This document shows, one piece after another, positions 55,063 through 64,000 of a DNA stretch of 64,000 nt. The DNA is from Macrosoma leucophasiata (Eukaryota; Arthropoda; Insecta; Lepidoptera; Hedylidae). Location: NCBI GenBank assembly GCA_036365455.1, contig JAWQUS010000017.1, forward strand, positions 992,001 to 1,056,000. Direction: 5' to 3'. Made by a program: the position numbers and the translations under genes. Every line of letters begins with the position of its first letter. The stretch's first letter is position 1. Under the pieces are notes generated by a model, which was given only the letters and a program-made list of their open reading frames with translations, was not told where the DNA came from and did no database searches.

Positions 55063-55063
55063 T

Positions 55064-55322
55064 AAATGTAACTTCACGCCTGTAATCCCCGGAGAGGTAG
55101 GCAGAGCATTTAAGCATACACGCAAACATCCACGATTCGTCGGTTTCGTTATGTCTCACGTAACAGGTGGCGAGTCTATTGACATCTCCGGGCATATTAT
55201 CAAACTTCGAGATACTAAGATTTTACACCGTTATGTCTGATATCCCCCGACCCGGGAATCGAACCCAGGATCCCAGTGTAGTAGTAGTGGCCTGCTACCA
55301 CTAAGCTACTGAGGCAGTTAAC
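55064..55322 (-). mobile_element. S2 SINE, complete
   Basis: Good A and B boxes on the minus strand (gggttcgattcccgggtcgg). Confidence 0.82.
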
Positions 55323-55356
55323 TTTGTAGATGAACTAGAGGTTAACTAATGATTTT

Positions 55357-55440
55357 GACGACCCGGTTAGTCCTGCGATGTGTGACTTAATTCGAAGGGT
55401 CGCAGGTTCGGTCCCCGCACCCCGAATTAACTGGGTCGTC
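55357..55440 (+). mobile_element. S3 tRNA head with snapback end
   Basis: gacgacccggtta (55357-55369) begins the S3 head, the B box follows, and then the sequence ends with the complement of its own start, taactgggtcgtc (55428-55440), instead of the S3 body. Confidence 0.7.
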
Positions 55441-55462
55441 ACACAAACTGCCCATTTTAACC

Positions 55463-55717
55463 CCAATTAGTAGAGTTCCAGTGTACGAACTCCAGGGCGT
55501 AGGTTCACCGCATTACCTCTATCTGCCGCTAAATGGTAGTGTTCAGCACTATCGTGTTTTGGTTAGATGGTAATGTGACCCTGTAATAATTTATCTATCA
55601 CAGAGACATAACAACTACATTTTGACCTCTGGTCTTTGTGTAAATGTCTATAGGCTGCAGTCATCACTTAACATCAATGTGATTTGCATACTTGTTTGCC
55701 ATATTCATTACATAAAA
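55463..55717 (+). mobile_element. S1 subfamily B, tandem member 1
   Basis: Carries tctatcacagagacataaca and cttgtttgccatattc, both subfamily B marks. Confidence 0.82.
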
Positions 55718-55737
55718 AAGTGCCACCGTAAAGATTT

Positions 55738-56029
55738 TACTGGTGGTAGAACTCCAGTGATGGAGCTCGCGGGCGTAGGCACCACCACATTACCAAATTT
55801 ACTTGCCGCTAAATGGTAGTGTTCAGCACTATCGTGTTCCGGTCAGGTGGTTATGTACGGCCCTGTAATTTCCGGCACGGAGGCATAACACCTTAGTCCT
55901 CAGGAGTGGTAACGCATCGGCATTTTGACCTTGGTCTTTGTGTAAGTGTTTATAGGCTGCAGCCATCACTTAACATCAATGTGAACTGCATGCTTGTTTG
56001 CCACTTCCATTAAATAAAAAAAAAATATC
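55738..56029 (+). mobile_element. S1 subfamily A, tandem member 2
   Basis: Full A-type copy (ctgtaatttccggcacggag), 20 bp after member 1. Confidence 0.86.
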
Positions 56030-56222
56030 TGCCGATAAATGGTAGTGTTCAGCACTATCGTGTTCCGGTTAGATAGTGATGTATGGCATCAATCTATCAC
56101 AGAGATATAACTAGGTACTACATTTTGACCTCTGGTCTTTGTGTGGATGTCTATAAGCTGCATGAATCACTAAACATCAATGTGATTTGCATACTTGTTT
56201 GCCATATTCACTACATTTAAAA
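56030..56222 (+). mobile_element. S1 subfamily B, tandem member 3
   Basis: Starts mid-element at atctgccgataaatggtag, joined to the A-tail of member 2. Members 1 and 3 look like the two parts of B-type DNA around an inserted A-type copy, though member 1 is itself complete to its A-tail. Confidence 0.75.
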
Positions 56223-56789
56223 GTGCCACTATAAAGATAACATTAATTTTCATCATTCACAACAAGTTTTAAGGGCAAAAAACTGGTTGCCTGTAAAGTC
56301 GGTTTTACGGGCGAAGAATTTACGTGACAACGTCTTTTTCTCGGTAGAAAGGCATTCGCCGGTCCGGCAGGCCTCTCTCTCGTTCGGTGACACATCGTTA
56401 CGTTACCGGGCGTTACACTTTTTCATGAGTGACTCCGAGCCGCAACCTAATTTAAGACGTTGTCACGTCAAAAATTAATTTCACATTCACCTGCAACATA
56501 GTTTCCGTTCCGAGCTCAAGTTTTAAAAACTAACACTCAGGCAATATGAAAGTATTACAAAAGCAATTTCAAAGTGCGAAAGGAAGCTTAATATCATTAC
56601 GTGTTTGCAATGTTACATTATTGCCGGATTCTGTTGCCGGTACATGCATCGTGCCGCATGAGGATATTGTAATAAAAGTATATTTGAATTCTATGCAGCT
56701 TTCAGTTAAATAAGGGAGTCGGTATGCGGTGCGCGGTGGTAAGTGGTAATTTTAAAACATGAACCGAATAATGTATTTGGTACAAAGTG
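56223..56789. other. unassigned; repeat-like GC-richer segment 56283-56475
   Basis: 56283-56475 (gttgcctgtaaagtcggttt, then cgttacgttaccgggcgtta) has an end, aagacgttgtcacgtcaaaa, complementary to tacgtgacaacgtcttttt at 56320. It is probably a repeat, with no second copy here. Confidence 0.35.
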
Positions 56790-56790
56790 C

Positions 56791-57053
56791 TTTTTTTATG
56801 TAATGAAAGTGGCAAACAAGCATGCAGTTCACATTGATGTTAAGTGATGACTGCAGCCTATACACACCCAGATAAAGACCAGAGGTCAAAATGCAGATGC
56901 GTTACCACTTCTGAGGCCTAAAGTATTGTGCCTCTGTGACGGAAATTATAGGGCTGTACATTACCACCTGACCGGAACACGATAGTGCTGAACACTACCA
57001 TTTAGCGGCAAGTATATTAGGTAATGCGGTGGTGCCTACACCCGCGAGCTCCA
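56791..57053 (-). mobile_element. S1, complete except the very 5' end
   Basis: Stops at gcgagctcc where a hairpin region begins. Confidence 0.85.
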
Positions 57054-57065
57054 GAAATGTCGCAT

Positions 57066-57107
57066 CATACTTCTTATATTGTCATTAGTGGCAATATAAG
57101 AAGTATG
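57066..57107. repeat. perfect 16-bp hairpin at the S1 edge
   Basis: catacttcttatattg and its complement with a 10-base loop, 13 bases beyond the S1 break. Confidence 0.88.
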
Positions 57108-57892
57108 AAAATACTTAAAGCATATAATAATATGAAACTAGAAGACTTAGAGTTCACTTCTAGTTCCTACAGACCCATTTTTTCTACACTTGGCTCGATC
57201 CTCTGGGAGTACGTAAATACGACAGCACTTAGTGCCCTAATTCACAGCCACTAACTTACAACGTTGCTATGGCAGCAACATAGCCGTCTACGTCTCCTAG
57301 CTAAAGGTATTGAAATTCCCGGTAAGTCAACCGCCTGCTTACCTTTCAGCAACGTCAACATAATATCTTAACGAAACGACTCTTATGTATACGTTGTTAT
57401 AGAATACGTATAATTTCTATTGCAAACTATTAAATGGCAATGTCTGGCCGCTTTGTCAAAATTCTCAGTACATTTTCCTCATTTTCTCCATGCCTACCTC
57501 TGTTCTTCCTACCTCTGTTCTTACGCCTACGCCATCTGACACCTACGGTGAACGGGTGGTCTATCATAAAGAAAGAAAAGAAAGAAAGAAAGAAAACATT
57601 TATTTGGACAGCACGGAGACACAAAAAAAGCGAAATTATTACCTTACAAACAATTAATTGGACAGGGAAAAAAAACACAATAAAAGTTAACAAAATAGAG
57701 ATTAAGTCTCACGGCTGGTCCAAATGGGAGCCCAGAGCAGCTTCATGTCAGGAACATCAATCGACCTGACGCTGATTTTCATCTGGGACCCTGTGTTTCA
57801 CGGATGTCAAGCAGGTTGGACAATTAAACTAGCCATTTTACATAATAATAACATAATAGGTATTCATATTATAGACGAGTTTAAAATAAATA
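57108..57892. other. unassigned, with aaag microsatellite
   Basis: gaaagaaagaaagaaag near 57575-57595. The overlapping frames at 57430-57770 are on opposite strands and low-complexity. Confidence 0.4.
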
Positions 57893-58288
57893 TATATACT
57901 GGGTGACTTTTTTTACCGTCTTGAAAAAAATAGGGCGTGATAAGCAAATGAAATAAAAGCCTATGGCATAGTTATTTATATTATATTTTTATATTTTCTA
58001 ACTTCATCTGAAATTAAAATTTCATTAAACATTTCTATTCATTATTCTATTACCTACAAAACATGCGAAAACAGGATCGTGTCAAGTTGCCGGCGTTTGT
58101 TTGTTGAAATTCAGTGTTCTAAAATTAAAAATAGAATAATGAATAGAAATGTTTAATGAAATTTTAATTTCAGGTGAAGTTAGAAAAAATAAAAAAATAA
58201 TATAAATAACTATGCCATAGGCTTTTATTTCATTTGCTTATCACGCCCTATTTTTTTCAAGACGGTAAAAAAAGTCATCCAGTATACA
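57893..58288. mobile_element. foldback MITE with arms of about 157 bp
   Basis: Left arm 57893-58051 and right arm 58130-58288 pair over nearly all bases (start tactgggtgacttttttt, centre catttctattcattattct). The loop of 78 bp contains tgttgaaattcagtgttc. No coding capacity. Ends lie in tatata tracts, so the target duplication is unclear. Confidence 0.88.
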
Positions 58289-58772
58289 TATATATTATAA
58301 ATACAATGTAAACATATATATACTTACTCATAAACGATAACTTATTACAGGAATTTGTAATGCGATATTATATTTTCCTATTGAACATTACCGAAATAAA
58401 AAAAATTAAAGTAACTTATTATAAAATCAAATATTATACCACACTGCCTTATTTATGTTAAGAAAACCTCAATTAAGTAACACCCTCATCATGCTAAAAA
58501 TCAAATCAAGTTTCCTTCGTTTCAGTAATAACGGGAAACAATGCCGTTCAAACTGAGTGACGTTTGAGCGATTTTTTTACAGATTCCTCTTACCGCGTTT
58601 TATTAAAGGATTATTATTTTTCCTTTTTCTCCTTCATTATGTATTCCAACCACGTGATCTTTGACGGCTCCTTGTTTCGGAAGTTGTTTTATAGAAGCTT
58701 TTTACCAGTTGTTTTCGGCGATGAGGGATTTTTATTGATTCCTTAATGTTACATTGGGTCTTTACATTTTGA
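58289..58772. other. unassigned AT-rich sequence
   Basis: Nothing recognised. Confidence 0.3.
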
Positions 58773-58774
58773 TG

Positions 58775-58970
58775 AGCCGATTAGTCCAGTGGTGGGAGAC
58801 GGCCGTTTGTTTCGAAGGGTCGCGGGTTCAATCCCCGTATCGGAACAAATATTTGTATGGGCTTCAGATATTCGTTTCGAGTCTGGGTGTTTGTGTGTGT
58901 TCTGTGTGTACAGCGGTACCCACGACACAGGTTTGTACCTAGTGTGGAGCTGTGAGTGTGAGCGTAAAAA
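58775..58970 (+). mobile_element. S3 tRNA-derived SINE
   Basis: A box ttagtccagtgg, B box ggttcaatccc; ends in aaaaaaacat. Confidence 0.8.
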
Positions 58971-59250
58971 AACATAAGATGAATATATTATTATTTAATC
59001 CATTAGTAGTCACCGTACTTAATCGTGTACTTTTCTGTTTTAATCAGTTAAGGATTTTTCAAAAAAATGCAGTTACAATTTACATTGAGAGTATCTAAGT
59101 AAATTATGTAGCAAATAAACCGGAGGTATTACGTACTAGTGCGCATCAGTCTGAGGATGATTTGGAGCAAAGACATTATGCAACTCTTTTGACATCGATT
59201 TGACATGCAGTAAGTGACTGCTTTGACGTACATAACAGAATAATTTGTGA
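58971..59250. other. unassigned sequence
   Basis: Nothing recognised. Confidence 0.3.
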
Positions 59251-59455
59251 AATTTATGAATGTACGCTACGCAAGGCGTTTACGAAATCGATCGAGAAGC
59301 TGTGTTGTGTCGTTGATGCTAGCTACATATAAATTTTTCAATGTGCTGTCAGACATATGTCACGTCAATCTACTCGGGACATAGCTGCGTTGTGTCGTCG
59401 ATGGCCCGGGACCACGGAAGCTGAAAAGCGACCAGAACGTCGGTCAGGTTTATTT
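59251..59455 (+). mobile_element. decayed repeat ending in a hammerhead-like motif
   Basis: The right end ccacggaagct-gaaa-agcgaccagaacgtcggtc keeps the small stem and the gaacgtcgg that follow in the foldback at 31546. The left part matches 54440-54600. Confidence 0.45.
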
Positions 59456-59464
59456 AAAAAAACT

Positions 59465-59745
59465 CCACCACGCTGCTCCAATGCGGATCGGTGGAGGTGG
59501 GTGGGTTAGTGGCCAACCCACTGTCGGATGTTTTCAGACCGCCCATAAGGCCTCCGACAAGGCTTAACGACTGTTATCCATCGATAGCAACCGGGACCCT
59601 CGGCTTAACGTGCCCTCCGAAGCACGGAAACGCGCATTTAATTTGCCACTAGCGGTCACCCATCACACTACCTGACCGCGCCCGTAGTGCGAGCCGAGCC
59701 GATCGGCTTCGATCTATACCAGCCGCTGGGCCATGCGCGCTTCAA
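59465..59745 (-). mobile_element. LINE tail T1, copy 4
   Basis: ggccaacccactgtcggatg, accgcccataaggcctccga and the far end gctgggccatgcgcgctt. Confidence 0.65.
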
Positions 59746-59872
59746 TGAGTGTAGCTCGCGAAAATCTAAGAACATACAGTGTAACATACCTGAATCCTGG
59801 CATTAAACTCAGGAACGTTGTCTCGATTACTAATCCAGATACGGTAGCGGTTTAAAGAACATTTATATAAAT

Positions 59873-60132
59873 AAACTAGCTGACCCGGCAATCTTCGTAT
59901 TGCCTCAGAATGAAATAATGTGTCAAAGGTTTGATAGATACGGACTATTTGCATGGAAAAATGAAATTGTGGTTTTTACTATTTCTCTTCAAATTCTTCA
60001 TATTTTCTTACCTTTTAAACCTTTCCTGGGCTTCCAAATCAATTCAAAACCAAAATTATCCAAATCGGTACAGCCGTTTTCGAGTTTTAGCGAGACTAAC
60101 GAACAGCAATTGATTTTTATATATATAGATAG
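59873..60132 (-). mobile_element. Helitron-like element H1, inverted copy
   Basis: From actagctgacccggcaatct to cagcaattgatttttatata; same family as 16761-17023. Confidence 0.65.
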
Positions 60133-60328
60133 ATAAACGTATTCTGCATAAGATATACAATGCAAGCTTTATAAATACAAGTCGGAATGTTTAGGTATAT
60201 GGTTTACTCGAAGTTCCTGTGTGACTCAAGGTCTTTGGTCACGTACGTTGCACTAGAAGCAAATATTTTGCCTGCAGATAAATGTAATGGTATTCTTAAG
60301 AAATAATTTAAGTATGCGTGCATATATT
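60133..60328. other. unassigned sequence
   Basis: Nothing recognised. Confidence 0.3.
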
Positions 60329-60449
60329 ATTATGAAGAGAATGATGAATGTAGAATAAGCACGGAAGGTGTATCAGGACCGGGATATCTGGCGCTCCACA
60401 CTCTCTGCCTAAGGGACTTGGCGTGAAGATACATACATACATACTTTCT
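60329..60449 (+). mobile_element. RTE tail fragment
   Basis: Last 120 bp of the RTE family ending gaagatacatacatacatac. Confidence 0.88.
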
Positions 60450-60466
60450 CTTAGTGTCAAGTATAA

Positions 60467-60841
60467 TTCCGTCTCTACAATGGTGAGTGCTCTGTCGAAC
60501 TGTTCGACATGGTGCCACCGTCTCTTTTTCTACACCGTACTACCCGCCGAAAAGAGAAGTTTCACCCTCACCGACTGGACACCTGGCAGTGCTCAACGGT
60601 GCGGTTTTCTCGTTCTTTTCTGCCCAGAACGTGTAAATTGTGGAACGAACTTCCCTCTGAGGTGTTCCCTCGGTGCTACAATATGGGGTTCTTCGAAAAT
60701 GGCGTCAAAAGAGTCCTTCAGGGCTGGCAGCGCGTTGGCAACTCCCCTGGTGTTGCAAATGTACATAGGCGACGGTGACCACTTACCACCAGGTGGCCCG
60801 TCTGCTTGTCTGTCAACTTAATGACATAAAAAAAAAAAATC
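60467..60841 (+). mobile_element. Jockey/CR1-like 3' end fragment J4
   Basis: The frame 60509-60778 reads MVPPSLFLHRTTRRKEKFHP and ELPSEVFPRCYNMGFFENGV, the C-terminal end of the J2 family. The 3' UTR ends tgtctgtcaacttaatgaca-t with a 12-base A-run, confirming a poly-A tail for the family. Confidence 0.88.
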
Positions 60842-61257
60842 TAAAGAAAAAATATATTTAGTTTTTATTTCAAGTTAAACAGGGCTGTATGTGTATGTTT
60901 ACAAGAAGAAAAACCTTTGTCAGCGCCGAACTAAAGACGAAGTTTGGAATAAGAAAAGTTGCACAAACGGATACCTTGGTACCCACGTACGTACCTTAAT
61001 CTGAATGTGTCGCTTTTTTGTTTCTGGGATACCTAACATAAGGTCGTATACACACTTACGTTTAAGCGACAAAAGTTTAAACAAAATTATCTCTTTTAAA
61101 ACCAATTTGTATTTTCTTACGACACACGTGTAAAATATACCAAATGACAATGATTTTAACAAAATCATCACTTTTTAAACCAATTTGTTTTTTCTTGCGA
61201 CACACCAGTGAAAAATAAGAGTTTTTCTTAGTTTGACTACGGATTTGATGTATGTAT
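60842..61257. repeat. unassigned with a 79-bp tandem duplication
   Basis: aaaccaatttgt-ttttctt-cgacacac occurs at about 61098 and 61177, inside similar surroundings; the two copies differ at several bases. Confidence 0.6.
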
Positions 61258-61453
61258 TTTTTATGTAATGGAAGTGGCAAACAAGCATGCCGTTCACATT
61301 GATGTTAAGTGATGACTGCAACCTATAGACACCCACACAAAGACCAAGGTCAATATGCAGATGGGTTACCACTCCTGAGGACTAAGATGTTACGCCTCTG
61401 TGGCGGAAATTACAGAGCCGTACGTTACACCATACGGCTCTGTAATTTCCGCC
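61258..61453 (-). mobile_element. S1 3' part ending in a perfect 21-bp snapback
   Basis: The S1 sequence breaks at ggcggaaattacagagccgt-a (61402-61422) and is followed, after a 10-base loop, by its exact complement (61433-61453). Confidence 0.88.
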
Positions 61454-61935
61454 ATATTACATATAAAAACAACGTTCACGCACGGTTGGAGAAACGTACT
61501 CGTACACATACAGCCACTTACACGCAGCACCCTGTTTGTGATATCGACAACGCATTTGTATTTTGACTTGTGACTTTTGTATTGATGTCTATAGGCTACA
61601 ATTATACACATCCATGTGAACTGCATGCATAGTCCATTGAAATGTTACATTTTGAGGGCCGAATATAGCATTTGTGAGAGGACGCAATTTTATTTTTGGG
61701 ACATGTGGGGGGGGGGTCAATAAAACTTAATCTCAAGTTTGTGGGGTCGCCACCCTTGTCCCCCGGCCGCCATCTTGAAAAAAGGGATGAAAGCACGTTT
61801 TTCGCGATATCTCGGAAACTATGCGTCTCACAAAAAAATTGTTGTATCATAATTTGTAGCAAATTATTTTTCCTACAAATATTATGTCCTCACAATTTTT
61901 TGCCCTAAATCAAAAATTAAAGAAGTTATAAGCAA

Positions 61936-61973
61936 AAAAGTGAGAAAATTGTTATAAAAATTTTCTCACTTTT
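61936..61973. repeat. 15-bp hairpin at the F/P2 border
   Basis: aaaagtgagaaaatt and its complement around gttataaa, immediately before cagggttccgtac. Confidence 0.85.
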
Positions 61974-62744
61974 CAGGGTTCCGTACCTTAAAAGGAAAAA
62001 GGAACCCTTATAGAATCACTCGTGCGTCTGTCTGTCTGTCTGTCTGTCCGTCTGTCACAGCCAATTTGCTCCGCAACTACTCGACCGATTGAGTTGAAAT
62101 TTGATGAATATGTATAAATTGGTAACCCAAAGATGAACACGTCAAGTAAAATAATAAATTTTAAACAGGGGCCACTTTCGGGGGGTAAATCAGAAAATTA
62201 AAAAAAAAAAAAACAATTCGTAAACTGTGTCGTGTGACATATCAAATGAAAGAGGTTATTGTCAGCATCTCGGACATATTTTTTTTATAATTTTTGCATA
62301 AGCAAATTTGAAGTTTTTTAAGAAAAAACTATTGGTGGTAGAGCTTCAGTGACGGAGCTCGCGGGCGTAAGCACCACCGCATTACCTAATACTTGCCGCT
62401 AAATGGTAGTGTTCAGCACTATCGTGTTCCGGTCAGGTGGTAATGTACGGCCCTGTAATTTCCGGCACAGGGGCATTACACCTTTGGCCTCAGCAGTGGT
62501 AACCTGGTGGTTGTGTGGGTGTCTATAGTCTGCGCGGCCAATACATAAAAAAAAATTAAAAAAAAACGACGAAAATTGACCATTCCCCTCCCCCCCCTAT
62601 CTCCGAAACTACTGAACTTAAAATTTTGAAAAGAATGTGGAAAATAGTTCTTTGGCTATAGCTATTACTGGAAAATCTATAAGAAGTTTGAATTATGTAC
62701 GGAACCCTCACCACGCGAGTCTAACTCGCATTTGTCCGGTTTCT
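61974..62744 (+). mobile_element. repeat P, copy P2, interrupted by S1
   Basis: Starts cagggttccgtaccttaaaa and ends cgcgagtctaactcgcattt-gtccggttt. It includes a tctgtctg run (62028-62053). It has the mariner target site in empty form near 62108-62125. Confidence 0.78.
62331..62556 (+). mobile_element. S1 inserted in P2
   Basis: Starts attggtggtagagcttcagt; the 3' portion has a deletion (cagtggtaacctggtggttgtg). P1 has the uninterrupted site ttttcttaaataacttc in reverse. Flanking aaaaaac on both sides is the likely duplication. Confidence 0.86.
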
Positions 62745-63033
62745 TAACTTCTTAATTTTTGATTAAGGGCAAAAAGTTGTTGTGACATATTTGTAGGAAA
62801 AAGAATTTGCTACAAATTATGATTTCACATTTTTTTTGTGAGACGCATAGTTTCCGAGATATTGCGAAAAACGTGCTTTCACCCCTTTTTTCAAGATGGC
62901 GGCCGGGGGACAAGGGTGGCGACCCCACAAACTTGAGGTTAAGCTTCTATTGACCCCCCCCCACATGTCCCAAAAATAAAATTGCGTCCTCTCACAAATC
63001 TAAATCTCATGTAACATTTCAATGGACTAGCAA

Positions 63034-63112
63034 CCAAACCACTATACTGCTGAACACTACTAATTGGTGGCAGATAGATTAGTTATTATAGCGGTGGCTC
63101 TTGAGCTTGAGG
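63034..63112 (-). mobile_element. diverged S1 5' fragment
   Basis: ctgctgaacactactaattg and tatagcggtggct are recognisable next to F. Confidence 0.5.
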
Positions 63113-63620
63113 CTCCACTGAATCTGGAACTCAAACAGCCATAATACTAAAATGTATCGTACGTTTGCAGCCAACCTTACTAGATAATAGCCAAAACATC
63201 TAGATATTGGATTAAATGTATGGCCCCAACGTCACTTGTAAATGTATTGTTCTAATATTCAACGTATTGGTTTGCTGTCGTAGCATATACGATTTCTCTT
63301 ATTTTGGTTGATAAAATGTCTCGTTTGTTTTTTAGCCAAGAGGTAATATTTTTATACGTATATTATGGTACCCGTTCATTTTACGGACAAACGTTTCAAA
63401 ACAACGTTCTTCATTACAAAACCAACGTTTCGCAACGATTCGTTTCACATCTCAACTTTCCACAACTACATCACTACATAAATCATTCACTTGGCTCACG
63501 GATTATTACAAAACTATTAATTTCATATCTCAAAACGTTATAAATAATTTATTTGAATAAAATATTCTAAATTTGTTTGACATAGTCATGTAAGGTCTAT
63601 TAATTCACCTTAATTTCTAG
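63113..63620. other. unassigned sequence
   Basis: A 79-residue frame at 63304 has no recognisable domain. Confidence 0.3.
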
Positions 63621-63624
63621 ATTG

Positions 63625-64000
63625 TTTCAAACTCAAACTCAAACTCAAAAAATTCATTTAATCACTTGGAAATAATAGAATATGCTTGTGATAGGTCAAA
63701 TTACAAATATAAAATTAAAGCGAATAACAACTGATACGTTGATTAATATGTCAAAGTAAATAAATTAATAATAGTCCAAAAATACTTAATAATAAAAATA
63801 GGTATCAACAGAATGTTCCATACTCTCTTTTACAAACGGCAAGATAAGACTAAACAAAAAAATATGGGACATTCTTCGTCATTCACTGGCAGAAACTAAG
63901 GTGAATTATTACAATTTTTTGCTAATAAATGCGATACTCCAATTGGCAATAACTTCACGCAAAACCAGAGTATGTCGATAGTAACAATAAAGTACTGCCT
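63625..64000 (-). mobile_element. LINE-tail-like repeat T3, copy 3
   Basis: Begins with aactcaaactcaaactcaaa, the tail in reverse, and matches 40950-41325 up to the window end, where it is cut by the window. Confidence 0.65.

Larger units (their letters stand above)
61632..63027. mobile_element. foldback element F with nested P2 and S1
   Basis: Ends gtccattgaaatgttacat (61632-61650) and the exact complement (63009-63027), flanked by TA at 61630-61631 and 63028-63029. The arms run about 300 bp inward with high similarity (gaggacgcaattttattttt, gttttttcgcgatatctcgg region). TA duplication and long inverted ends suggest a Tc1/mariner-mobilised MITE, though other TA-using families are possible. 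The frames in the arms are chance. Confidence 0.88.

Noticed and set aside
56287..56478. 63-residue frame MPVKSVLRAK...
   Set aside because: Lies in a repeat-like segment with complementary ends; no domain.
19826..58850. tRNA-like heads of S2 and S3 as tRNA genes
   Set aside because: Box sequences are good, but the acceptor stems do not pair and each is followed by a SINE body.

Overview
The window looks like repeat-dense, gene-poor DNA from a moth or butterfly (Lepidoptera). The basis is AT-rich sequence packed with short poly-A retroposons, several tRNA-derived SINEs, Helitron-like ends (gcgaagccggggcgggccgc followed by tag), mariner, hAT-type and foldback elements, and non-LTR retrotransposons of RTE, Jockey/CR1 and R4/Dong type. 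I could not name a species. I found no convincing host protein-coding gene, no rRNA, no ordinary tRNA gene and no CRISPR array. Long open frames belong to transposons or are chance frames inside repeats.

Layout. 0-5 kb: decayed sequence with an old direct duplication, a retroposon with a 14-bp target duplication, a PIF/Harbinger-like MITE and one complete copy of the commonest repeat, called S1 here (about 280 bp, ending in acataaaaaa). 5.2-8.3 kb: an S1 copy split by a hAT-type element with an exact 8-bp target duplication, itself filled by LINE fragments. 9-13 kb: SINE S2, an old LINE fragment, and a giant inverted duplication of a mariner plus its flank (10181-12555). 13-26 kb: Helitron-like pieces, SINEs S2 and S3, an RTE fragment and a pair of tRNA-like repeats (S4). 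26-28.5 kb: a Jockey-like LINE and a hAT MITE. 28.6-33.5 kb: S1 and S2 copies, a head-to-head pair of S4 units and a 195-bp foldback with a hammerhead-like core. 34-40 kb: Jockey/CR1 and RTE copies, old direct repeats and a MITE with perfect 58-bp ends. 41-45.5 kb: a minisatellite, an S4 dimer and a largely open R4/Dong-type LINE sitting in a TAA repeat. 47.5-49.5 kb: a second mariner inserted into an unclassified repeat P. 50-57 kb: mainly S1 copies and a GC-rich block. 57-63 kb: a foldback MITE, RTE and CR1 tails, then a three-level nest (foldback F containing P containing S1).

How parts relate. Order of events can be read at several sites. An empty and a filled version of P are both present, for mariner (P1) and for S1 (P2). 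S1 received a hAT-type element. The mariner inverted duplication must predate an RTE tail that landed in only one arm with a 7-bp duplication. A recurring theme is the snapback inverted repeat: very similar arms a few bases to about 50 bases apart, inside or at the edge of mobile elements, seen at seven or more places. The least conventional items are the 1.4-kb mariner snapback, the S4 tRNA-like units that recur as dimers with a fixed period of 306-312 bp, and the foldback carrying a hammerhead-ribozyme-like motif. All alignments were by eye; family names beyond superfamily level are not claimed.
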